From contig NZ_QJUA01000030.1 in NCBI RefSeq assembly GCF_003254575.1, positions 1 to 64,000 of the forward strand: a stretch of 64,000 nucleotides of DNA, read 5' to 3'. Each line of letters opens with the position of its first letter. The stretch's first letter is position 1. This document shows, piece by piece, positions 27,328 through 36,320 of the stretch. Below the pieces are notes generated by a model. The model saw nothing but the letters and a program-made list of their open reading frames with translations, was not told where the DNA came from and searched no databases. The DNA is from Mycobacterium kyogaense (GTDB taxonomy: Bacteria; Actinomycetota; Actinomycetes; Mycobacteriales; Mycobacteriaceae). Position numbers and translations under genes: made by a program.

Positions 27328-27855
27328 GTGACGAGTCCTATTCAGACCGCGACCGCGACCCTGCACACCAACCGCGGCGACATCAAGATCGCGCTGTTCG
27401 GTAACCACGCCCCCAAGACCGTGGCCAACTTCGTCGGCCTGTCCCAGGGCACCAAGGATTACAGCACCGAGAATGCGTCGGGCGGCTCGTCGGGACCGTT
27501 CTACGACGGCGCCGTGTTCCACCGCGTCATCGACGGATTCATGATCCAGGGCGGCGACCCGACCGGCACCGGTCGCGGCGGCCCGGGCTACCAGTTCGCC
27601 GACGAGTTCCACCCCGAACTGCAGTTCGACAAGCCCTACCTGCTGGCGATGGCCAATGCCGGGCCGGGCACCAACGGTTCGCAGTTCTTCATCACCGTCG
27701 GCAAGACACCGCACCTGAACCGTCGCCACACCATCTTCGGTGAGGTCGTCGATCCCGAGTCCCAGAAGGTCGTCGACGCCATCGCCACCACGGCGACCGA
27801 CCGCAGCGATCGCCCCACCGATCCGGTCGTCATCGAGTCGGTGACGATCTCGTAG
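27328..27855 (+). CDS. ppiA: peptidyl-prolyl cis-trans isomerase A (cyclophilin)
   Basis: 175-aa cyclophilin. Catalytic and binding residues are in FYDGAVFHRVIDGFMIQGGDPTGTG and in LLAMANAGPGTNGSQFFITVG, followed by LNRRHTIFGEV. The GTG at 27328 gives the N terminus MTSPIQTATATLHTNRGDIK, which matches the family; the frame is open further left, but that part resembles no cyclophilin. It assists folding by isomerising Xaa-Pro bonds and is in its standard mycobacterial place. Confidence 0.96.
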   Translation: MTSPIQTATATLHTNRGDIKIALFGNHAPKTVANFVGLSQGTKDYSTENASGGSSGPFYDGAVFHRVIDGFMIQGGDPTGTGRGGPGYQFADEFHPELQFDKPYLLAMANAGPGTNGSQFFITVGKTPHLNRRHTIFGEVVDPESQKVVDAIATTATDRSDRPTDPVVIESVTIS

Positions 27856-27859
27856 ACGG

Positions 27860-28291
27860 CTAGCGACCGGCGCCGCGCGCGAAGCCGGCGTCGGTCAGCG
27901 CGTCGAGGACCCGTAGCGGGTCCGTTCCCACGTCCCACCGGCTCAGTACCAGCAGCCGGTCGTCGGTCGTGTCGATCTCCAGCAGCCGCACCGTGCGCCC
28001 GATCCGGCGGAACTCCGTGATGCGGATCAGGCTGATATCGGGGCGGGTGAGCCGCCGTGTGGTGACCCAACCGCGGTAGATCAGAGCGTCGGAGTCGATT
28101 GCCAGTTTTGGACGAGCGCGCCACGACAGGGCGGCAAACGCGAGCAAACCGATCGCGGCAATGCCGATCAGAATGCGCCCCGGCACGTCTGTGACCAGCG
28201 TCACAACACCTACAGCGAGCAGGACACCCACTGCGGCGGCTCCGATGATGCCTGCCGTCGGTGGACCCCACGATGTTTGCTGGGTGGACAA
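27860..28291 (-). CDS. PH-domain membrane protein (Rv0010c-like)
   Basis: 143-aa protein with two membrane helices near the N terminus (GIIGAAAVGVLLAVGVVTLVTDV and ILIGIAAIGLLAFAALSW). A C-terminal bacterial PH-like domain follows (LIYRGWVTTRRLTRPDISLIRI to LVLSRWDVG). It is convergent with ppiA (4-nt gap). Position between ppiA and crgA identifies it as the Rv0010c family. Function unknown; the context is division and envelope. Confidence 0.88.
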   Translation of the reverse strand: MSTQQTSWGPPTAGIIGAAAVGVLLAVGVVTLVTDVPGRILIGIAAIGLLAFAALSWRARPKLAIDSDALIYRGWVTTRRLTRPDISLIRITEFRRIGRTVRLLEIDTTDDRLLVLSRWDVGTDPLRVLDALTDAGFARGAGR

Positions 28292-28441
28292 GTCACACCC
28301 TCCTACCGGGGATTACTCCGTTATCCACAAGTGCTATCCCCAATGGGGATGAATAACATCGATGTGATCTGGTTACGTGCAGGTTGCGGGCGGTCGAACG
28401 GCCGGCAACCGCGGACACACGACGGCGGGTCCGGGACCTCG

Positions 28442-28723
28442 TCACCGCCAGCGCATCGTGAGCAGCAAACCGGTGATCATGAAGCCGAACGCGATGGCGT
28501 AGTTCCACACGTTCAGGTTGCTCATCCACTGCAGGAAGCTCGGCACATCCGGCCCGCTGCCGGCCAACTGGAACACGATCAGCCACGCCAGACCGATCAG
28601 CATGAGGCCGCAGAACAGCACCACGAACCACACGCTCGACGGACCGGCCTTGACCTTGACCGGCGTCCGGCTCACCGGATTGATGGTGAAGTCGTTCTTC
28701 TTGCGGACCTTGGACTTGGGCAT
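28442..28723 (-). CDS. crgA: cell division protein CrgA
   Basis: 93-aa protein. A basic N terminus (MPKSKVRKKNDFT) is followed by two membrane helices (VWFVVLFCGLMLIGLAWLIVF and YAIAFGFMITGLLLTMRW) joined by a short external loop with LQWMSNLNVWN. CrgA recruits FtsI, FtsQ and CwsA to the mycobacterial septum. The 150 nt between it and the PH-domain gene holds no gene. Confidence 0.96.
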   Translation of the reverse strand: MPKSKVRKKNDFTINPVSRTPVKVKAGPSSVWFVVLFCGLMLIGLAWLIVFQLAGSGPDVPSFLQWMSNLNVWNYAIAFGFMITGLLLTMRWR

Positions 28724-28840
28724 GGGTACCTTCGGACGATTCGGTGCGACGATAAGCAGGGACGATGTGTACGACGACGATATGTACGACAGAGCCTAAC
28801 GCAGCCGCGATCAGCCTCGACTCCTGGAGAGACGCAACCG

Positions 28841-29602
28841 ATGGACGCCCGTGACCGAACTGTTCGTTCGCGTTCTGGCTGGCGTGTGGGTGTTCCCGTG
28901 GTCTGCGCCGCTGCCGGTCTCCTCCTCGGCGCGACCTACAGCGTGTCCGGTGGCGACGAGATCCGGCGCAGCGATGCGCCGCGGTTGGTCGACCTGGTCC
29001 GTGAGACGCAGCAGTCGGTGGATCGGCTGACCGCCGAGCGCGACGCGTTGTCCCCGCAGATCGAGAACCATCACGGCGGCTCCCCCAGCGCGGCGGCGGC
29101 GCTGACCGCCATCTCCGGCCGCGCCGACGCATTGGCCCCCGACGCCGGTCTGACCCCGATGCGCGGCCCCGGCCTCGTCGTCACCCTCAACGACGCCCAG
29201 CGTGACGCCCAGGGCCGATTTCCGCGCGATGCGTCGCCCGACGACCTCGTGGTCCACCAGCAAGACATCCAGGCTGTTCTCAATGCGCTCTGGAGTGCCG
29301 GCGCGGAGGGCATCCAGATGCAGGACCAGCGGTTGATCGCGACGTCCGCGCCTCGCTGCGTCGGCAACACCCTGTTGCTCAACGGCCGCACCTACAGCCC
29401 GCCGTATGTGGTCACCGCGATCGGCGATGCGGCGGCAATGCAGCGCGCGCTCTCCGAGGCGCCCCTGGTGACGCTGTACAAGCAGTACGCGGTCCGATTC
29501 GGCCTCGGCTACCAGGAAGAGGCGCGCGAGGTGGAGTTGGTCGGCTACACCGCGCCGATCACGATGAAGTACGCCCAACCGATCGGACCTCTGGGCTACT
29601 GA
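28841..29602 (+). CDS. DUF881 envelope protein (Rv0012-like)
   Basis: 253-aa protein with one N-terminal membrane anchor (VGVPVVCAAAGLLLGATYSV). A coiled-coil-like segment follows (LVDLVRETQQSVDRLTAERDAL), then the DUF881 domain ending AREVELVGYTAPITMKYAQPIG. The ATG at 28841 has GGAGAG about 9 nt upstream; longer readings overlap crgA's promoter region and look unnatural. Standard position between crgA and trpG. DUF881 proteins resemble division-linked factors; exact role unknown. Confidence 0.88.
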   Translation: MDARDRTVRSRSGWRVGVPVVCAAAGLLLGATYSVSGGDEIRRSDAPRLVDLVRETQQSVDRLTAERDALSPQIENHHGGSPSAAAALTAISGRADALAPDAGLTPMRGPGLVVTLNDAQRDAQGRFPRDASPDDLVVHQQDIQAVLNALWSAGAEGIQMQDQRLIATSAPRCVGNTLLLNGRTYSPPYVVTAIGDAAAMQRALSEAPLVTLYKQYAVRFGLGYQEEAREVELVGYTAPITMKYAQPIGPLGY

Positions 29603-29624
29603 CGTTCGGCCGTATCCTGGGTGC

Positions 29625-30299
29625 ATGCAGGTTCTCGTCGTCGACAACTACGACAGCTTCGTGTTCAACCTCGTCCAGTACCTGGGTCAGCTCGGGGTGG
29701 ACGCGCAGGTCTGGCGCAACGACGACGAACGCCTCTCCTCCGACGCGGCGGTCGCCGCGGTGGCCGACGAATTCGACGGTGTGCTGTTGAGCCCCGGCCC
29801 CGGCACCCCAGAGCGGGCCGGAGCTTCCATCCCCCTGGTCCATGCCTGCGCGGCGGTCGCCACTCCCCTGCTCGGCGTGTGCCTCGGCCACCAGGCCATC
29901 GGGGTGGCGTTCGGCGGGACCGTGGACCGGGCGCCGGAACTGCTGCACGGCAAGACCAGCATGGTCTTCCACACCGACCGCGGGGTTCTCCGGGGCCTCC
30001 CGGATCCGTTCGTGGCGACGCGCTACCACTCGCTGACGATCCTGCCCGAGACGATGCCGGCCGACCTCGAGGTCACTGCACGGACCGAGGGCGGTGTGGT
30101 GATGGGCGTGCGCCACGTCGACCTGCCGATCCACGGCGTGCAATTCCACCCGGAGTCGATCCTCACCCAGGGCGGCCACCGCATGCTGGCCAACTGGCTC
30201 GCCGAGTGTGGTGCGGCGCCGGACGAGGCTCTGGTGGCCCGCCTCGAGAACGAGGTCGCGACGGCCGTGGCGGCCGCTACGACGCGAAGTTCAGCGTGA
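29625..30299 (+). CDS. trpG: anthranilate/aminodeoxychorismate synthase component II
   Basis: 224-aa class I glutamine amidotransferase. The nucleophile Cys is in LLGVCLGHQAIGVAFGG, the catalytic His-Glu pair in GVQFHPESILTQGG, and the N terminus is VLVVDNYDSFVFNLVQYL. It supplies ammonia to the TrpE or PabB subunit, neither of which is in the window, so both tryptophan and folate roles are possible. Its 3' end overlaps the convergent pknB 3' end by 23 nt. Confidence 0.94.
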   Translation: MQVLVVDNYDSFVFNLVQYLGQLGVDAQVWRNDDERLSSDAAVAAVADEFDGVLLSPGPGTPERAGASIPLVHACAAVATPLLGVCLGHQAIGVAFGGTVDRAPELLHGKTSMVFHTDRGVLRGLPDPFVATRYHSLTILPETMPADLEVTARTEGGVVMGVRHVDLPIHGVQFHPESILTQGGHRMLANWLAECGAAPDEALVARLENEVATAVAAATTRSSA

Positions 30300-32136
30300 T
30301 CCTGGCGCTGTAGTTCACCGCGGAGCCCGCGGGCGGGGTCTGCGACACGACGGCGTTGGTGCGTTGTCCGCTGTTCTGCACGTCGGCGCCCTTGTCCAGC
30401 ACGCCGGTCCAGCCCAGCGCGCGCAGCCGCGGTTCGGCATCGGTCCAGAACTGGCCCGTCAGGTCGGGCATCACGAACTGGTTGCCGCGCGACACCTGGA
30501 TCTGGATCACGGTGTCCTGCGGAACGGTCTGGCCCGTGGCCGGCTCGCTGCCCACGACCTGACCCGCGGGGACCGTGCTGTCGACCTGGACAGGAACGCT
30601 CTTGGTGAAGCCGGACGCCGTCATCACCTGCTGACAGACCTCGACAGTCTGGCCGGTGCAATCGGGCACCACCGCCGTCGCCGGGCCCTTGCCCAGCACG
30701 ATGGTGATCTCGTTGGTGATCGCCGACGTCTGGTTGGCCGGCGGCACCGTCGAGAGAACCCGGTCCTTCTGCTCGGGCAGCGACGCGGAGGTGGTCTGCC
30801 GGAATCGGCTGAATCCGGCGTCGGTGAGCTTCTTGACGGCGTCGCCGTAGCTCAGGCCCGACACGTCAGGCACCTCCGCCTGTTGCGGGCCATACGACAC
30901 GTTCACCGTGATCTCGGAACCGGCGGCCACCGATGCGTTCGCGGCCGGGTCGGTGTTGATGACGTGTTCGGGCGGCACCTCGGAATCCGGGTTCTTCGCC
31001 ACGGTGGTCTTAAACCCGAGATTCTGGAGCGCGGCGATGGCGTCGTCGGAGGTTTGACCCCGCACGTCGGGCACCTGCACGTCGCGGGTCTCCCCGCCGA
31101 ACGCGTTGATCGCGATCGTGACGACGACGGTCAGCACGGCGAGCACGGCCACCGCCACCAACCAGCGGGCGACCGATCCGGAACGTTCCTTCGGCTGATA
31201 GCGCGGCTGGTGAGACACCGGGCCGGTACGTGACGGCGTCGCCGACAGCAGCGAGGTGCGCTCGGCGTCGGTGAAGATCTTCGGGGCCTCGGGTCGCTCC
31301 CCGCTGTGCACCTTGACCAGATCGGCGCGCATCTCGGCGGCAGTCTGGTAGCGGTTGTCCGGATTCTTGGACAGTGCCTTCAGGACGACGGCGTCGAGGT
31401 CGGGGGAGATGTCGGCGTGGCGAGCCGACGGCGGCACCGGGTCCTCGCGGACGTGCTGATAGGCCACCGCGACCGGCGAATCACCAACGAAAGGTGGCTC
31501 ACCCGTGAGCATTTCGTAGAGTACGCAGCCGAGCGAGTACACATCCGAGCGGGCGTCGACCTTCACGCCACGCGCCTGCTCGGGAGAGAGATACTGCGCT
31601 GTGCCGATCACCGCCGCCGTCTGCGTGACGGGGTTGCCGGCGTCGGCGATCGCGCGGGCGATGCCGAAGTCCATCACCTTCACCGCACCGGTCTTGCTGA
31701 TCATGATGTTGGCCGGTTTGACGTCGCGGTGGATGATGCCGTGCTGGTGGCTGAAGTTCAGCGCCTGGCAGGCGTCGGCGATCACCTCGATCGCGCGCTG
31801 GGCCGGCATCGGGCCCTCGGTGTGCACGATGTCGCGCAGGGTGACGCCGTCGACGTACTCCATCACGATGTAGGGCAGCGGGCCGGTCGGCGTGTCCGCC
31901 TCACCGGTGTCGTAGACGGCGACGATCGCGGGATGGTTCAGTGCTGCCGCGTTCTGCGCTTCGCGGCGGAAGCGCAGGTAGAAGCTCGGGTCGCGGGCGA
32001 GGTCAGCGCGCAACACTTTGATCGCGACGTCGCGGTGCAGCCGCAGATCGCGCGCCAGGTGGACTTCGGACATGCCGCCGAAGCCGAGGATCTCACCGAC
32101 TTCGTAGCGGTCGGACAGGTGCTGGGGCGTCGTCAT
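30277..32136 (-). CDS. pknB: Ser/Thr protein kinase PknB with PASTA domains
   Basis: 619-aa receptor kinase. The kinase domain (about 1-275) has the HRDVKPANI catalytic loop, DFG in VMDFGIARA and an activation loop with TQT that is autophosphorylated in mycobacteria. One membrane helix follows near residues 330-350, then four PASTA repeats that bind muropeptides and lipid II. I chose the ATG at 32136, which overlaps the pknA stop as ATGA. Known targets include CwlM and the MurJ fusion, both encoded in this window. Confidence 0.97.
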   Translation of the reverse strand: MTTPQHLSDRYEVGEILGFGGMSEVHLARDLRLHRDVAIKVLRADLARDPSFYLRFRREAQNAAALNHPAIVAVYDTGEADTPTGPLPYIVMEYVDGVTLRDIVHTEGPMPAQRAIEVIADACQALNFSHQHGIIHRDVKPANIMISKTGAVKVMDFGIARAIADAGNPVTQTAAVIGTAQYLSPEQARGVKVDARSDVYSLGCVLYEMLTGEPPFVGDSPVAVAYQHVREDPVPPSARHADISPDLDAVVLKALSKNPDNRYQTAAEMRADLVKVHSGERPEAPKIFTDAERTSLLSATPSRTGPVSHQPRYQPKERSGSVARWLVAVAVLAVLTVVVTIAINAFGGETRDVQVPDVRGQTSDDAIAALQNLGFKTTVAKNPDSEVPPEHVINTDPAANASVAAGSEITVNVSYGPQQAEVPDVSGLSYGDAVKKLTDAGFSRFRQTTSASLPEQKDRVLSTVPPANQTSAITNEITIVLGKGPATAVVPDCTGQTVEVCQQVMTASGFTKSVPVQVDSTVPAGQVVGSEPATGQTVPQDTVIQIQVSRGNQFVMPDLTGQFWTDAEPRLRALGWTGVLDKGADVQNSGQRTNAVVSQTPPAGSAVNYSARITLNFAS

Positions 32137-33413
32137 CGCAGTTCTCGGTGGTGCGGCGCGGCCGGGGGCAGCGCGGGTTGAGCGGCACGGGCTACCCACA
32201 TTCGGACGACGCCGTCGTCGTCGAACGTCAGTGGTGGCGACGCAGCGGGTGTCTCGGTGGTCGCGGACGGGGTTTCGGTCACGGTGGCCGGCGCGGGGGC
32301 GCGGTCCTTGCGGTCCTGGGCGTTCAGCACGATCAGGATCGCGATGACGATCGCGAGTGCGCCGAGCACACCGGCGGCCCACAACAGCGCCCGCTGTCCC
32401 GACGAGAAGGTGCGGCGCGCCGGCGGGGCGGAGCGGTGATGGCTGCCGGTGGTGCGGGTGCGTGACGTCGCCGCGGGTGCACGACCGGTCGGCTGGGCGG
32501 GCGTGGGGGCGATGGTCGGCTTGACCGCGGCGGGCGCGGCGCGTCCGATCGACGGTGCGGCGTTGGGCCGGGGCGGGCGCCGGCCGGCGCGCACCGCGGC
32601 GACGGCGTCGGCGAACGGTCCGCCGGACTTATAGCGCTGGCCGGGGTTCTTCACGAGCGTGATCTCGATGAGTTCGCGCACGTTCGGCGGCAGGTCGGCG
32701 GGCAGCGGGGGAGGAGTCTCCTTGATGTGCTTCATCGCCACGGTCAGCGCACCGTCGCCGGTGAACGGCCGCTTGCCCGAAACTGCCTCGTAGCCAACGA
32801 CTCCCAGCGAATAGACATCGCTGGCGGCGGTGGCGTCATGGCCGAGGGCCTGCTCGGGGGCGATGTACTGCGCGGTGCCCATCACCATGCCGGTCTGCGT
32901 CACCGGGGCCGCGTCGACGGCCTTGGCGATGCCGAAGTCGGTCAGCTTCACCTGGCCGGTGGGGGTGATCAGGATGTTGCCGGGTTTGACGTCGCGGTGC
33001 ACCAGGCCGGCGGTATGGGCGACCTGGAGGGCGCGGCCGGTCTGCTCGAGCATGTCCAGTGCGTGCCGCAGCGACAGCCGGCCCGTGCGCTTGAGCACCG
33101 AGTTCAGCGGTTCACCGTTGACGAGCTCCATGACCAGGTAGGCGGTGCGGCCCTCACCGTCGATGTCGGTCTCGCCGTAGTCGTACACCCCGGCGATGCC
33201 CGGATGGTTCAGCATCGCGACCGTGCGGGCTTCGGCACGGAACCGTTCGACGAACTCGGCGTCGGTCGAGTACTCGGCTTTGAGCACCTTGATCGCGACA
33301 CGGCGTCCCAGCCGGGAGTCCACACCTTCCCAGACCTGGCCCATGCCGCCGGTGGCGATCAGCCGCTGCAGCCGATACCGCCCCGACAGCGTCACTCCGA
33401 CGCGGGGGCTCAT
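32133..33413 (-). CDS. pknA: Ser/Thr protein kinase PknA
   Basis: 426-aa membrane kinase. The Gly-rich loop is ATGGMGQVWEG, the catalytic loop HRDVKPGNI and DFG is in LTDFGIAKAV. A Pro/Thr/Ala-rich juxtamembrane segment (about residues 275-340) precedes one membrane helix. Only a short extracellular tail follows, with no PASTA repeats. Start ATG at 33413 is 22 nt after the pbpA stop; the stop overlaps pknB. It controls growth and cell shape together with PknB. Confidence 0.97.
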   Translation of the reverse strand: MSPRVGVTLSGRYRLQRLIATGGMGQVWEGVDSRLGRRVAIKVLKAEYSTDAEFVERFRAEARTVAMLNHPGIAGVYDYGETDIDGEGRTAYLVMELVNGEPLNSVLKRTGRLSLRHALDMLEQTGRALQVAHTAGLVHRDVKPGNILITPTGQVKLTDFGIAKAVDAAPVTQTGMVMGTAQYIAPEQALGHDATAASDVYSLGVVGYEAVSGKRPFTGDGALTVAMKHIKETPPPLPADLPPNVRELIEITLVKNPGQRYKSGGPFADAVAAVRAGRRPPRPNAAPSIGRAAPAAVKPTIAPTPAQPTGRAPAATSRTRTTGSHHRSAPPARRTFSSGQRALLWAAGVLGALAIVIAILIVLNAQDRKDRAPAPATVTETPSATTETPAASPPLTFDDDGVVRMWVARAAQPALPPAAPHHRELR

Positions 33414-33435
33414 ATTGCTTCTCGCTTCACACTCG

Positions 33436-34911
33436 TCACGATGCCTGCCTCAGGGCCGCCGCGATCGTCGCGCGTCCGATCGGGGCTGCCACGGCGCCGC
33501 CGGTGGCATCGAGGCGGTCACCGCCGTTCTCGACGAGTACCGCCACCGCCACTTTGGGTGCCTGAGCAGGCGCAAAGGCGATGTACCAGGCATGCGGGGG
33601 CGTGTTGCGCGGGTCAGTGCCATGCTCCGCAGTGCCGGTTTTGGATGCGATCTGCACGCCGGCGATGGCTCCCTTCTGCTGAGTCACCTGCTCGGCGGCG
33701 ACCATCAAGTTCGTAAGTGTATCTGCGACCGGTTCGGGTACCGCTCGCCGCACTTCGGTGGGCGCCGTGGTGGCGATGTTCGACAGGTCGGGGCCCTTGA
33801 GGCTGTCGACCAGGTACGGCTGCATCGTGACCCCCTTGTTCGCGACGGTCGCGGCCACCATCGCGTTCTGCAGCGGAGTCAGCGCGACGTCCTTCTGGCC
33901 GATGCTCGACATCCCCAGTGCGGCGGCATCCGGAACGGGCCCCAGCGTGGACTCGGCGACCTGCAGCGGAATCGGCGCCGGCGGGGCGTCCAGCCCGAAG
34001 TTCTGTGCGGTGTCGCGCAGCGCGTCTGCGCCGGTGTCGATGCCGAGCTGGACGAACGCGGTGTTGCAGGAGTGCGCGAACGCGTACTGCAGCGTCGTCG
34101 TCGGTGCGCCGCCGCACGGGGAGCCGGCGAAGTTCTCCAGCGTCGCCGTGCTGTCTGGCAGCGCGATCTGCGGTGCGGCGGTCACCTGGGTGTCGGGCGT
34201 GGCGCGGTTCTGCAGTGCCGCGGCGGTGGTGATCACCTTGAACGTCGACCCCGGCGGGTAGGTCTCGGAGATTGCGCGGTTCAGCAGCGGCGAGTTCGGG
34301 TCGTCGCGCAGGCGCTGCCAGGCCTGCGCCTGCTCGTCCACGTCATGGGTGGCCAACAGGTTCGGGTCGTACGACGGTGCCGAGACCATCGCGAGGATCT
34401 TTCCCGTCGAGGGCTCCAAAGCGACGACGGCGCCCTTGCACGGCCCGTTGCAGCCCTTGTCCATCGCGTCCCAGGCGGCCTGCTGCACCTCGGGCCGGAT
34501 CGTCGTCGCGACGTTGCCGCCGCGGGGATCGCGGCCGGTGAAGAAATCGGCCAGGCGGCGTCCGAAGAGCCGCTGGTCCGAGCCGTTGAGCACGGTGTCC
34601 TCGGCGCGCTCGAGCCCGGTGCTCGAATAGCTCAGCGAGTAGAAACCGGTCACCGGCGCGTAGGCGAGCGGGTTGGGGTACGTGCGCAGGAAGCGGTACC
34701 GGCCCTCGGTGGAGACCGAGTAGGCCAGCAGCTGGCCACCGGCGGATATCTGGCCGCGCTGGCGGGCGTACTCGTCGAGCAGCACCCGCTGGTTGCGGGG
34801 GTCCGAGCGCAAGCCGTCCGCGGTGAACACCTGGGTCAGGGTCACGTTGGCGAGCAGCAGCACAACGAGACCCATGATCATGACGGAGATCCGGCGCAGT
34901 GAGGTGTTCAT
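33436..34911 (-). CDS. pbpA: penicillin-binding protein A (class B transpeptidase)
   Basis: 491-aa class B PBP. An N-terminal membrane anchor (residues 10-28) is followed by a dimerisation/linker part. In the transpeptidase domain the nucleophile is Ser222 in STFK, the SxN motif is SCN in AFAHSCNTAFVQL and KTG is in ASKTGTAEHG. The start ATG at 34911 overlaps the rodA stop as ATGA, coupling it to its SEDS partner. It cross-links septal or polar peptidoglycan. Confidence 0.96.
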   Translation of the reverse strand: MNTSLRRISVMIMGLVVLLLANVTLTQVFTADGLRSDPRNQRVLLDEYARQRGQISAGGQLLAYSVSTEGRYRFLRTYPNPLAYAPVTGFYSLSYSSTGLERAEDTVLNGSDQRLFGRRLADFFTGRDPRGGNVATTIRPEVQQAAWDAMDKGCNGPCKGAVVALEPSTGKILAMVSAPSYDPNLLATHDVDEQAQAWQRLRDDPNSPLLNRAISETYPPGSTFKVITTAAALQNRATPDTQVTAAPQIALPDSTATLENFAGSPCGGAPTTTLQYAFAHSCNTAFVQLGIDTGADALRDTAQNFGLDAPPAPIPLQVAESTLGPVPDAAALGMSSIGQKDVALTPLQNAMVAATVANKGVTMQPYLVDSLKGPDLSNIATTAPTEVRRAVPEPVADTLTNLMVAAEQVTQQKGAIAGVQIASKTGTAEHGTDPRNTPPHAWYIAFAPAQAPKVAVAVLVENGGDRLDATGGAVAAPIGRATIAAALRQAS

Positions 34912-36320
34912 ACCTTCTGGATCACCTCGGTGCTCGCCGCGGCGATCGGTCCCGGGGGAGTGCCGCGGCCGTCCAACGGGCGGCGCGCGCTGTGCGAGAT
35001 GCGGACCAGGATGGCGAGCAGCAGATAGTTCGCCACCAGCGAGGAGCCGCCGTAGGACATCCACGGGGTGGTGAGGCCGGTCAGCGGGATCAGCTTGGTG
35101 ACGCCCCCGACGACGATGAACAGCTGAATGCCGAGGGTGGCGGCCAGACCGGCGGCGAGCAGCTTGCCGAAGCTGTCGCGCACCGCGATCGCGGTGCGCA
35201 TGCCGCGGATCACGAGGATGGTGTAGAGCATCAGCACCGCTGCCAGGCCGACCAGCCCGAGTTCCTCACCGACGGCGGCGATGATGAAGTCGGTGGAGGC
35301 GGCGGGAACGGTGCCGGGCTGTCCGTTGCCCAGGCCCGTTCCGAAGATGCCGCCCGTGGCGAAGCTGAACAGCGACTGCACCATCTGATAGCCCGCGCCG
35401 TCGGGATCGGCGAACGGGTCCTGCCACGTCTGCACCCGCACGCGGACGTGGTCGAAGACGTAGTACGCGACCACACTTCCGGCGGCGAACAGGGACAGCC
35501 CCAGCACCACCCAGCTGAACCTTTCGGTGGCGATGTAGACCAGCACCAGGAACGACGCGTAGAGCAGAAGTGAAGTGCCGAGGTCCTTTTCGAAGACCAT
35601 CACACCGATCGAGGCGATCCACGCGGCCAGCAGCGGGGCGAGATCACGCGGCCGGGGCAGGTCCATGCCCAGGACGTGCTTGCCCGCACTGGTGAACAGA
35701 TTGCGCTTGGACACCAGCACTGAGGCGAAGAAGATCAGCAGGAGGATCTTGGAGAACTCGGCGGGCTGAATCGAGAAGCCGGGCAGCCGAATCCAGATCT
35801 TGGCGCCGTTCTGCTCGGACATCGAGCTGGGCAGGAGTGCGGGGATGACCAGCAGGACCAGTCCGACGAGACCGCACACGTAGCCGTAGCGCGACAGCAG
35901 CCGGTGATCGCTGAGGAAGATCACCACGAGCGAGAACCCGATGACGCCGACGAGGGTCCACAGCATCTGCTGGTTGGCGGTACCGCCCAGCCCGCGCGCG
36001 GTGGGTTCACCGGCGGCCAGGTCGAGACGGTGAATCATCACCAGTCCCAGGCCATTCAGCAGCGCGGCGACAGGTAGCAGCAGCGGATCGGCGTAGGGGG
36101 CGAAGCGCCGCACTGCCAGATGCGCCCCGGCGAACAGCGCCAGATACGCGACGGTGTACTGCGCGAGGTCCCACCGCAGGCCCTGTTCCTGGTTGGCCTC
36201 CACGAGGAGCAGTGCCACGGTGGTGATGAACGCGGCGAAGCCGAGCAGGATGAGTTCAGCGTTGCGGCGGTTCGGCAATGCCGGCGTCACCGCAACCGGG
36301 GACTGCGGTTGGGTCGTCAT
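34908..36320 (-). CDS. rodA: SEDS peptidoglycan glycosyltransferase RodA/FtsW type
   Basis: 470-aa polytopic membrane protein with about 12 helices. SEDS hallmarks are GFSIQPAEFSKILLLIFFA, VFEKDLGTSLLLYASF (catalytic Asp region), TDFIIAAVGEELGL and the C-terminal TPWMSYGGSSLVANY. The ATG at 36320 overlaps the pstP stop by four bases; a much longer open frame upstream is antisense to nothing but lies within pstP and is not used. It polymerises lipid II together with PbpA. Confidence 0.95.
   Translation of the reverse strand: MTTQPQSPVAVTPALPNRRNAELILLGFAAFITTVALLLVEANQEQGLRWDLAQYTVAYLALFAGAHLAVRRFAPYADPLLLPVAALLNGLGLVMIHRLDLAAGEPTARGLGGTANQQMLWTLVGVIGFSLVVIFLSDHRLLSRYGYVCGLVGLVLLVIPALLPSSMSEQNGAKIWIRLPGFSIQPAEFSKILLLIFFASVLVSKRNLFTSAGKHVLGMDLPRPRDLAPLLAAWIASIGVMVFEKDLGTSLLLYASFLVLVYIATERFSWVVLGLSLFAAGSVVAYYVFDHVRVRVQTWQDPFADPDGAGYQMVQSLFSFATGGIFGTGLGNGQPGTVPAASTDFIIAAVGEELGLVGLAAVLMLYTILVIRGMRTAIAVRDSFGKLLAAGLAATLGIQLFIVVGGVTKLIPLTGLTTPWMSYGGSSLVANYLLLAILVRISHSARRPLDGRGTPPGPIAAASTEVIQKV

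Noticed and set aside
28277..28840. Long 5' extension of the DUF881 gene
   Set aside because: It is antisense to crgA and has no ribosome-binding site; the ATG at 28841 with GGAGAG fits the family.
32137..32382. N-terminal extension of PknB within pknA
   Set aside because: The kinase starts at MTTPQHLSDRY (32136) with an ATGA overlap; the extension is Arg-rich shadow sequence.
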